Part shown: piece by piece, positions 1-5,552 of the stretch
Layout of the letters: every line of letters starts with the position of its first letter
Numbering within the stretch: the stretch's first letter is position 1
NCBI GenBank assembly: GCA_028684915.1
Contig: JAQUEZ010000178.1
Location: 1-12,285, forward strand
Direction: 5' to 3'
DNA: 12,285 nt
From: Desulfobulbus sp.
GTDB taxonomy: Bacteria > Desulfobacterota > Desulfobulbia > Desulfobulbales > Desulfobulbaceae
Program-made: the position numbers and the translations under genes
Notes under the pieces: model-generated
What the model saw: the letters and a program-made list of their open reading frames with translations, nothing else
Databases searched by the model: none
What the model was told of the DNA's origin: nothing

Positions 1-1
1 C

Positions 2-97
2 AGTGCAACGATTCTGCATCTCCTCGAGGAATTGAACGCAACGCGAACGACGTTTCCAGGCACCGACCTCCGCCTGTTTTACGAATTGGTATCGTAG
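2..97 (+). CDS. C-terminal end of an unidentified protein, possibly a transposase (partial)
   Basis: An open frame enters from the left edge and runs 31 codons to a TAG at 95-97. The last residues include the stretch TTFPGTDLRLFYELVS, and the frame looks protein-like (LLEELN followed by the FPGTDLRL segment). From memory this resembles the C-terminal tails of some DDE transposases of IS elements, but I cannot name the family. The start and catalytic domain lie outside the window. The gene converges on the porin gene on the opposite strand, about 300 bp away. It could equally be the end of another hypothetical protein; a protein search with the upstream sequence would settle it. Confidence 0.4.
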   Translation, partial: SATILHLLEELNATRTTFPGTDLRLFYELVS

Positions 98-325
98 CAA
101 AATCTCTCGAGATCAGGAGTTCTGAAGTGCGTTGGACATATCTTCCTCAGAGATTGAAAAAAATTTGGTTTGTTTAAACCAGGAACCAAAAACACTCCAG
201 GAAAGGTCGACATTCTTGGAATGTTCATCACCTAAGAGCAGGTCCTCAAGCCTGAAAACCTCGTAAAAAGTCAAAAACCGAGATCATACACTGTGAAATC
301 AGTGATTGACGAAGTTCGAAACGTC

Positions 326-348
326 GTTTTCGTGGCTTTTTCGAAAAC
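326..348. repeat. Inverted repeat / hairpin downstream of the porin
   Basis: A perfect 7 bp inverted repeat, GTTTTCG and CGAAAAC, is separated by 9 bases (TGGCTTTTT). The left arm can alternatively pair with CGAAA at 317-321, so two mutually exclusive small hairpins are possible. It sits between two convergent genes, a usual place for bidirectional transcription ends, but there is no clean run of T after the stem on either strand. Confidence 0.35.
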
Positions 349-358
349 AGCAAACCTG

Positions 359-382
359 AAAAAGGGGGGCCTGGAGAGCCAG
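359..382 (-). terminator. Weak candidate terminator of the porin/feo transcript
   Basis: Read on the minus strand just past the porin stop, a 4 bp stem CTGG/CCAG with a CTCT loop is followed by GCCCCCC and then five T. The position and T-run suit an intrinsic terminator. The stem is short, so this is a low-confidence call. Confidence 0.25.
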
Positions 383-395
383 AAACGCGTCGAGA

Positions 396-1625
396 TTAAA
401 ATTCATACATCAGGCGGGTGGTGAAGCCGTAGCCACTGTCTTCCCCTGCATCGGGGTCATTGGCATAGAATTCATCCACGTAATATTCCAGATTCACTGT
501 GGTTCCTTTGATGATATTCATCGAAGCCGAGGCTATGTAACGATGTTCCGGCAGATCAAGGGCGTAGGCTTCCCAGGAGCGCTGGTAGCCGAGGGCAAAG
601 ACCGTGTCTTTCTCCATGATCGAGGTGGAATAAGCCAGCTCAGTGTTCAATGCCTTGGGTTCAGCAGCACCTGTGCCATAGGGCACTTCGCTGGCATCAA
701 AGCTGTCCAGAGCTGCAGTATATTCGGCTATGGCCGAGAATGCCTTGTATTGGCCGCCGATATTGAGGTTGATACCGGCAACCTCATCGGAGATGGAGTC
801 AAAACCGTTGTCATTGATCACATCCGTAATGGTGCTTGAATCGCCGATGTTGGATACCCAGGCGATACCGACGTTGAATCCCACATCCTCCTGCTCATAG
901 GCATACCCCAGCGAGGCGCCGAACCCGTTTATGGTGTCATTGTCATCGTCCCCTTCGTCCATGCCGTTGTAACTGAAGACAGCAGCAGTCAACCCCATGG
1001 CCTCATACCCGACAATCACGCCCTTGGGGTTGATTTCTCCAAGAGTCTGGGTCAGAGGATCCTGGATCATATTGGTTGAGAAATCGCCAAAGGGGACATA
1101 AATTTTTCCTGCTGTAAGGAAAAAGGGGATGTCCTCGGTTTTACCCAGGGTGATATTGGCTTCGTCCAGATAGAACCGGTCATCATCGTCGCCGTCGTAA
1201 TCGATGACAATTTTCCCAGTGGCCCAGTCTGTGAGTTGTACATCCATGATCAGTTCGACCGTATCGAGGATGAATTCACTGGTGTTGGCTCCGTCTTTAG
1301 CCTGGGAGAGTTTGTAATCCCCTTCGATGGAACCGCTGAGGCTGACAAAATCGTTGATTTGCGGACCTGCTTTTTTTTCGCTCAGCTGGCGGGAAACTTC
1401 CTCCTCTATGGCGGCTTTGGCAGGTGGGGGCTGTTGGACGTTTTTCTCCATTTCGGTGATCCGCTGGCTCAGTTGCTGATTTTGCTGTATCAGCATCTGG
1501 ACCTGCATTTTCATCTGCTCGAGCTCGGATTTCGAAGGGGAGGCAGCCTGAGCAGGGATCGTAGTGGCCAGTAGGCATGCGGAGGCAGCCGCGAGAACAA
1601 GGGTGCGGTTGAATGCTTTGATCAT
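396..1625 (-). CDS. LbtU-like outer-membrane porin with N-terminal coiled coil
   Basis: This 409-residue protein starts with a Sec signal peptide: basic start, hydrophobic core at about residues 9-23, and likely cleavage after AQA at 27. A Gln/Met/Leu-rich coiled coil follows at about 33-65, then a Pro/Ala linker. From about residue 93 the chain has alternating amphipathic strands typical of a beta barrel, and it ends in YEF, the terminal aromatic expected by the BAM assembly machinery. The arrangement matches porins of the LbtU siderophore-porin type. Two acidic loops stand out: residues 142-155 (six Asp within 142-149) and 222-230. A start at 1625 is supported by AGGA nearby upstream. It lies 93 bp after the feoC-like gene on the same strand, suggesting a role in iron or cation passage through the outer membrane. 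Substrate specificity cannot be read from the sequence. Cys17 lies in the signal peptide but not in a good lipobox. Confidence 0.8.
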   Translation of the reverse strand: MIKAFNRTLVLAAASACLLATTIPAQAASPSKSELEQMKMQVQMLIQQNQQLSQRITEMEKNVQQPPPAKAAIEEEVSRQLSEKKAGPQINDFVSLSGSIEGDYKLSQAKDGANTSEFILDTVELIMDVQLTDWATGKIVIDYDGDDDDRFYLDEANITLGKTEDIPFFLTAGKIYVPFGDFSTNMIQDPLTQTLGEINPKGVIVGYEAMGLTAAVFSYNGMDEGDDDNDTINGFGASLGYAYEQEDVGFNVGIAWVSNIGDSSTITDVINDNGFDSISDEVAGINLNIGGQYKAFSAIAEYTAALDSFDASEVPYGTGAAEPKALNTELAYSTSIMEKDTVFALGYQRSWEAYALDLPEHRYIASASMNIIKGTTVNLEYYVDEFYANDPDAGEDSGYGFTTRLMYEF

Positions 1626-1664
1626 GGTGGAATTCCTCAGTGTGATGATTTTAATATTCGTAAT

Positions 1665-1709
1665 AAATTCTGATCATCTTGATAATATGATAGAATTTTT
1701 ATTGCAAGA
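1665..1709 (-). promoter_or_regulatory. AT-rich hairpin and possible promoter/Fur-like site before the porin
   Basis: Bases 1665-1698 form a 12 bp AT-rich stem (AAATTCT plus ATCAT on one arm, ATGAT plus AGAATTT on the other, one bulged base) with a 9-base loop. On the minus strand TTGCAA at 1707-1702 and TATCAA at 1684-1679 are spaced 17 bases and could be a weak sigma-70 promoter for the porin. The plus strand of the loop carries TGATAAT (1680-1686), a half-site like those in Fur boxes. This could be an independent iron-controlled promoter or a hairpin that tunes read-through from feoC. All of this is inference from motifs. Confidence 0.3.
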
Positions 1710-1718
1710 TCGGATTGT

Positions 1719-1940
1719 TCAATCCAGCCATTCGTACATTTCAATTGTTGCCGGATCGCATTTACAACAGCCCTTGCAGGCGCCAGTTGCATCCATGCGC
1801 CTTCGGATTTTGCCTTTATTGATCCAGATCTCGCACAGGGGGCGGATTGTTTCCACATCAACCTGGAAATGATGGGCGGCATCCTGGAGCGGTGTAATTT
1901 TCCGGGACCGCAGGTAGTGCTTAAGTTGAATAAGATCCAT
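1719..1940 (-). CDS. feoC: FeoC-like small winged-helix protein with Cys cluster
   Basis: This 73-residue protein begins MDLIQLKHYL and has the look of a FeoC winged helix: helix, a short HTH at about 15-45, then the basic stretch KGKIRRR. It ends with a Cys-rich tail, Cys55, 58, 59 and 61 (CKGCCKC), plus Cys36. FeoC proteins are about 75-80 residues, sit next to feoB and can carry an Fe-S cluster through such cysteines. The longer open frame that begins inside feoB is not the real start. ATG 1940 is preceded by AGGAG at correct spacing, and that ribosome-binding site shares its first bases with the feoB stop codon TAG (1951-1949). The 8 bp gap implies translation coupled to feoB. Likely roles are regulation of feo expression or of FeoB stability. 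Confidence 0.75.
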   Translation of the reverse strand: MDLIQLKHYLRSRKITPLQDAAHHFQVDVETIRPLCEIWINKGKIRRRMDATGACKGCCKCDPATIEMYEWLD

Positions 1941-1948
1941 ATCCGCTC

Positions 1949-4312
1949 CTATTTTTTCAGCAGACAACCGGTTGAAGCCGTCTGTTGAACCGGGAACACC
2001 TGCGGGGTTCGCCGCCGGGAGCTGATCCCTTTCAGCACCAGGACAATACTGATAAAGGCGCACAAATCCAGGCCGATCACCAGGGCGGCATAGGCGGGCT
2101 GGCTGGAAAAATTGACTACCTGGTAAAAGAGGGTGGAGGCAAAGTAGGCAAGAAAGGTGGTCCAGAAGCCGACAAAACCGGTCCAGGCCAAATTCGTTTC
2201 CCGGTACACCGCGGAAATGGCGGCACTGCAGGGGAAATAGAGCAGGACAAAGAGCAGGTAAGCAAAGGCCGCGCTCTGGCTGCCGAAAAGTCGGACCATG
2301 GAGCCAAAGGTGTTGACGCTTACCTCCTGTTCCTCTGCGGCGAGATTGGCATCACTGACATCACCCACGGAAATGCCAAGCGGATCTGTGAGCGTGTCAA
2401 GAACGCCGAGAAGGTTTTCGGGAATCGTTGCAAAGGCGCCGTGGATGCCGCCCCAGAAATCAAAGGCCTCTTCAGCCGCCGGTTCGCCGTCCTCGACCTG
2501 TTGATCAATAGACCTGTAGAGGGAATCCAAGGTGCCGACTACGGCCTCCTTGGCAAAGATACCGGTAAAGATACCCACGGTTGCCGGCCAGTTTTCATCG
2601 GTGACTCCCATGGGGCGAAGCACTGGGGTGATGACTTTACTGATCGAGGCAAGGGCGGACTTATCAGTGTCCTCGTTGCCGAAACTCCCATCGGTACCCA
2701 GGGAGTTGAGCACAGAGAGGACCATGATCACCGGAATCAGAACCTTGCCGGCTTTAAAAAGAAAAGTCTGCAGACGATCCAGGGCGCGCAGGACCACCGA
2801 GCGCAGGGTGGGCAGATGGTAGGGCGGCAACTCCATGACAAAGGGAGTGACTTCTCCCTTGAGCAGGGTATTTTTCAACACCAGGCCAGTGAGCACAGCA
2901 AAGCCGATACCTATTAAATAAAGGAAAAAAACGAGATTTTGCCCGCCCGTGGGGAAGAAGGCCGCGGCAAAGAGGGCATAAACCGGTAAACGGGCACCGC
3001 AGGACATGAAGGGGTTCATCATGATCGTCAAGGTACGGTCACGCTCGTTTTCCAGGGTACGGGTGGCCATGATGGCCGGAACGTTGCAGCCAAACCCGAC
3101 CAGCATCGGGACAAAAGCCTTGCCCGGCAGGCCGATGAAGCGCATGAACCGATCCATGACAAAGGCCGCTCTGGCCATGTAGCCGGAGTCCTCAAGAAAG
3201 GAGAGGAAGAGAAACATGAATCCGATCGGGGGAATGAAGGTGGCCATGGTCTGGATGCCGCCGCCGATTCCGGTGGCCAGCACCGCGGTCAACCAGTCGG
3301 GTGCATGCAGCCCCTCCAGCAGCTCGCCAAAGCCGCCGACAAAGAGGGTGCCGGCAAACTGGTCGAAAAAGTCGATAAAGGCACCGCCAAGGTTGATGGT
3401 GAACATGAACATCAGGTACATGGCCACCAGGAAGATCGGTAGGCCGAAGAGGCGGCTGAGGACAACCCGGTCGATCCTGTCTGATGTGGTGGTGTTCAGG
3501 CGGCCACGTTTGATGACCAACCCCTGGGTCAACCAGGTGACAAAGCCGTAACGGGCCGAGGCAATGACGATATCGACCTCTTCATCCTCGCCTGTTTCGA
3601 TACGCTGCTGCAGGGCTTCCACCTTTGCCTGCACCGGAGCGCTGATGGGAAGCAGACGCGTTGGTCCGGCGTCTCCTTCCAGAAGTTTCAAGGCCATCCA
3701 TCGTGGATCGATTTTTTTTACCGAGCAGGCTTCCTCAAGATCCTCAGCAAGAGACTCTACCGCCTCCTGTACCAGAACCGGATACATCACTTCGGCCTCC
3801 GCATGACCCGGGGATTGCGCACTTTTAAGGATGACACCCTTGAGCTCGTTGATGCCAAGGTTTTTAGCAGCGGTCATCGGCACAACCGGGCACCCGAGGC
3901 GGTGGGCCAGTCCCTGGACATCGATCTGCAGTTGCCGATCCAGGGCCATGTCCATCATATTAAGGGCAATAACCATGGGGATGCGCATTTCCAGGAGTTG
4001 ACTGGTCAGGTACAAGTTGCGCTCGATGTTGGAGGCATCGACAATGTTGACGATGAGTCTGGCCTGGCGGGAGAGGAGAAAGTCTCGGGTGACCTCCTCG
4101 TCAAGGGATGAGGCGGCCAGAGAATAGATGCCTGGGGTGTCAATGACTTCGACTTGGGTATCCTGGACACGAAAGGAGCCGGATTTGCGGTCGACCGTTA
4201 CTCCCGGCCAGTTGCCAACCCGCTGTTTGGCCCCGGTAAGGGCATTGAACAGGGTGGTTTTTCCGCAGTTGGGATTGCCGACCACACCGATAGTTACCTG
4301 TTGCATTATCAT
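1949..4312 (-). CDS. feoB: Ferrous iron transporter FeoB (GTPase-linked permease)
   Basis: This 787-residue protein is close to the usual FeoB length. It imports Fe(II) across the inner membrane. The N-terminal G domain shows G1 GNPNCGKTT (12-20), G3 DTPG (58-61) and G4 NMMD (118-121). A GDI-like helical linker follows to about 270. The membrane part starts near 285 and contains the two conserved gate regions: the first around FGCNVPAIMATRTLENERDR, followed by NPFMSCGARLPVY, and the second around FTGIFAKEAVVGTLDSLY. The C-terminus ends in basic residues and a CLLKK tail. The start at 4312 follows GGGAGGATATG; its ATG overlaps the feoA stop as ATGA, indicating tight coupling. A second ATG two codons downstream is possible and would not change the protein meaningfully. 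All key GTPase and gate motifs look intact. Confidence 0.97.
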   Translation of the reverse strand: MIMQQVTIGVVGNPNCGKTTLFNALTGAKQRVGNWPGVTVDRKSGSFRVQDTQVEVIDTPGIYSLAASSLDEEVTRDFLLSRQARLIVNIVDASNIERNLYLTSQLLEMRIPMVIALNMMDMALDRQLQIDVQGLAHRLGCPVVPMTAAKNLGINELKGVILKSAQSPGHAEAEVMYPVLVQEAVESLAEDLEEACSVKKIDPRWMALKLLEGDAGPTRLLPISAPVQAKVEALQQRIETGEDEEVDIVIASARYGFVTWLTQGLVIKRGRLNTTTSDRIDRVVLSRLFGLPIFLVAMYLMFMFTINLGGAFIDFFDQFAGTLFVGGFGELLEGLHAPDWLTAVLATGIGGGIQTMATFIPPIGFMFLFLSFLEDSGYMARAAFVMDRFMRFIGLPGKAFVPMLVGFGCNVPAIMATRTLENERDRTLTIMMNPFMSCGARLPVYALFAAAFFPTGGQNLVFFLYLIGIGFAVLTGLVLKNTLLKGEVTPFVMELPPYHLPTLRSVVLRALDRLQTFLFKAGKVLIPVIMVLSVLNSLGTDGSFGNEDTDKSALASISKVITPVLRPMGVTDENWPATVGIFTGIFAKEAVVGTLDSLYRSIDQQVEDGEPAAEEAFDFWGGIHGAFATIPENLLGVLDTLTDPLGISVGDVSDANLAAEEQEVSVNTFGSMVRLFGSQSAAFAYLLFVLLYFPCSAAISAVYRETNLAWTGFVGFWTTFLAYFASTLFYQVVNFSSQPAYAALVIGLDLCAFISIVLVLKGISSRRRTPQVFPVQQTASTGCLLKK

Positions 4313-4542
4313 ATCCTCCCCACCAGAAGCGCTTTTGCCTCATCCCGTCGCAGGCTGAGACTGTAATCGCGTACCTTGATTTCCACCGGATCGCCCATGG
4401 GCGCAACCCGGGCCACTTCAAATTCAGTCCCCTTGATCAGCCCCATGGCGAGCAGCTTTTGCCGATAGCCCTGTCCGCCTTTTTCAAAGCCAAGAATGGT
4501 TCCCTTTTCGCCAACGGCGATGTCTGCGAGTGTCTGTTCCAT
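4309..4542 (-). CDS. feoA: Ferrous iron transport accessory protein FeoA
   Basis: This 77-residue protein has the size and pattern of a classical FeoA, a small cytoplasmic SH3-like fold needed for full FeoB activity. Visible family features are the opening hydrophobic segment LADIAVGEKGTILGF, the central RQKLLAMGLIKGTEFEVARVAPMGDPVEI region and the closing SLRRDEAKALLV. It has no cysteine. It lies 4 bp after the preceding FeoA-like gene and its stop overlaps the feoB start (ATGA at 4312-4309). The upstream ribosome-binding site is weak (AGGTG), which fits translational coupling to the preceding gene. Confidence 0.95.
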   Translation of the reverse strand: MEQTLADIAVGEKGTILGFEKGGQGYRQKLLAMGLIKGTEFEVARVAPMGDPVEIKVRDYSLSLRRDEAKALLVGRI

Positions 4543-4546
4543 GTTG

Positions 4547-4873
4547 TTAACACCTGATAACGTTGATTTTGAGGGACATTCCGCCGCCCAGGGCGTAACG
4601 ATTCCCGGATTTTTCGATAATGGTTGCTCCGCCGGGTTGCTTGCAAACCACGGTTACCGCATCCTCTACTTGCAGGCCCATGCTCAACAGTCGTTCAATG
4701 AGCCGGTGTCCACTTCGAATCATGATAATTCGGACCGTTTCTCCTTCCTCTGCCAATGACAGGGGGAATGAAGCGATGGGACAGTTTGCATTCGGTTGTT
4801 TGCAGGGTGGGCATACCCGCCTGATTTCTTTTGGCAAATCCGGTTTTGCGCAGAGAGTCTTGATTGAGTTCAT
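4547..4873 (-). CDS. FeoA-domain protein with Cys-rich N-terminal extension
   Basis: Residues 38-108 of this 108-residue protein follow the FeoA pattern: LSLAEEGETVRI, then RLIERLLSMGLQVEDAVTVV, then YALGGGMSLKINVI. It is therefore a second FeoA paralogue. Unlike the neighbouring 77-residue FeoA it has about 37 extra N-terminal residues with Cys8, Cys21, Cys24 (CPPC) and Cys31; Cys77 and the final Cys108 are also present. The extension could bind metal or an Fe-S cluster or respond to redox state, but that is inference. It is the first gene of the feo cluster. The start at 4873 has no visible Shine-Dalgarno sequence; the minus-strand leader instead carries CTCCTCC. No better start codon precedes the FeoA core, though a leaderless or later non-ATG start cannot be excluded. 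Confidence 0.85.
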   Translation of the reverse strand: MNSIKTLCAKPDLPKEIRRVCPPCKQPNANCPIASFPLSLAEEGETVRIIMIRSGHRLIERLLSMGLQVEDAVTVVCKQPGGATIIEKSGNRYALGGGMSLKINVIRC

Positions 4874-4921
4874 ATTTCTATTAGGCAGGAGGAGTTGTTT
4901 TAGTTGCCACTAACTCGTGCG

Positions 4922-4960
4922 AATGTATCGTTTTATGATCAGGTGTCAATAATTAAATTA
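4922..4960 (-). promoter_or_regulatory. Candidate promoter of the feo cluster
   Basis: On the minus strand a perfect -35 TTGACA (4949-4944) is followed, after 16 bases, by TACATT (4927-4922), a 4 of 6 match to the -10 consensus. Transcription would begin about 40-45 bases before the first feo gene. Directly upstream, 4950-4960 is the inverted repeat TAATT-A-AATTA, an AT-rich operator-like element. Fur control would be expected for such a cluster, but the match to a Fur box is poor, so no regulator is assigned. Confidence 0.45.
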
Positions 4961-4967
4961 GCTGTGT

Positions 4968-5060
4968 CTAAAAAAATGCAGGTGTTCGAACGCGCTCAAC
5001 CGGGTTCCGAGAGGAGGCAGCAGGTCTACGCCAAGGGTGATCCGCAGTGAAGCAGTTTCT
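4968..5060 (-). pseudogene. Possible remnant of a gene end (transposase-like tail)
   Basis: In an AT-rich intergenic region the patch from about 4978 to 5050 is GC-richer and reads on the minus strand as TADHPWRRPAASSRNPVERV and onward to TAG at 4970-4968. The DHPWRR motif resembles tails I recall from some IS transposases. The frame closes just upstream, so at most a fragment remains. The plus strand is also open here: TTG 4904, nine bases after AGGAGGAG, to TGA 5050, 48 codons. Neither reading is proven. Confidence 0.2.
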
Positions 5061-5459
5061 AAAAACGAGCAAATTCAGAAAGTTATAAATATGGTGCGCA
5101 GGCAGTTAGAAAATTGATTTTCCATTGATATTCTTGTACGATAAAAAATTAGAGCGTCCTTGCGACAAGCGTTTAGGTCGTTGGGGAATTTTTTTACATC
5201 AATTGAATTGAATTTTTTTGTCGGCATAATAGATTTTCTTTTTGGGACGATTTTTTGTAAATAATTGCAGTATTGTTAAGTATTTTTTTGAAAAGTGTTC
5301 GTTTTTGATAAATTTAATTGATGCAAGATCGCAGGCGCATCTAACTGAAATTTGATTAACTAGCCGTATGTATTGGTGAATATTGTTCGAGGCCATAGGT
5401 TTCGCACACACCGACATCCTGGGATGGGTTTTTCCGCGTTACGATTGCATGCTCTGGGT

Positions 5460-5488
5460 TTGCAGAGAAAATTTTGTATCAGTATTTT
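5460..5488 (+). promoter_or_regulatory. Weak candidate promoter of the Mo-oxidoreductase/nuo operon
   Basis: TTGCAG (5460-5465) and TATTTT (5483-5488) are separated by 17 bases, each a partial match to the sigma-70 boxes. They lie about 65 bases upstream of the first start codon of the operon. No other obvious promoter is visible immediately upstream, and no operator repeat is evident. A different sigma factor or a start further upstream is possible. Confidence 0.3.
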
Positions 5489-5552
5489 TTATTGAGCGAT
5501 GGCGCCGATTTTTCGTAATCGGATGGGGATGAAAGCGAGTGGGTGAAAAATT

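Larger units (their letters stand above)
98..395. other. Non-coding convergent intergenic region
   Basis: This stretch lies between the ends of the left-edge frame (plus strand) and the porin gene (minus strand). I see no convincing gene in it. It contains the inverted repeat at 326-348 and a weak terminator-like hairpin at 359-382. If the left-edge gene is a transposase, the right terminal inverted repeat of the element should lie here, but its partner is outside the window and cannot be compared. Confidence 0.5.
4874..5552. other. AT-rich divergent intergenic region
   Basis: This 679 bp region separates the two divergent operons. Near its left end lies the feo promoter candidate, near its right end the Mo-oxidoreductase/nuo promoter candidate. 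Most of 5050-5440 is AT-rich with several T-runs and a short tandem motif (ATTGA repeated near 5200-5212). A minus-strand open frame at 5199-5417 lacks coding character and a spaced ribosome-binding site and is not called. The patch 4978-5050 is distinctly GC-richer and may be a gene remnant. I see no tRNA or riboswitch here. Confidence 0.5.

Noticed and set aside
1560..1625. Lipoprotein lipobox at Cys17 of the porin
   Set aside because: The residues before Cys17 (ASA) lack the usual Leu at -3, and the hydrophobic core continues to a good AQA signal peptidase I site at 27.
1719..2063. 114-codon version of the FeoC-like protein
   Set aside because: The first 41 codons overlap the feoB end in another frame and do not resemble FeoC; the ATG at 1940 has a properly spaced AGGAG.
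1985..2917. 310-codon open frame on the plus strand
   Set aside because: It is antisense to feoB, has low-complexity Gly/Lys/Asp-rich content and no family features.
5199..5417. 72-codon open frame on the minus strand in the intergenic region
   Set aside because: AT-rich, Lys/Asn/Ile-heavy composition without protein-like pattern, and AGG abuts the ATG too closely to act as a ribosome-binding site.
4874..5552. Riboswitch or structured leader for either operon
   Set aside because: The feo leader appears only about 40-45 bases long, and I recognise no riboswitch core in the AT-rich sequence before the nuo operon.
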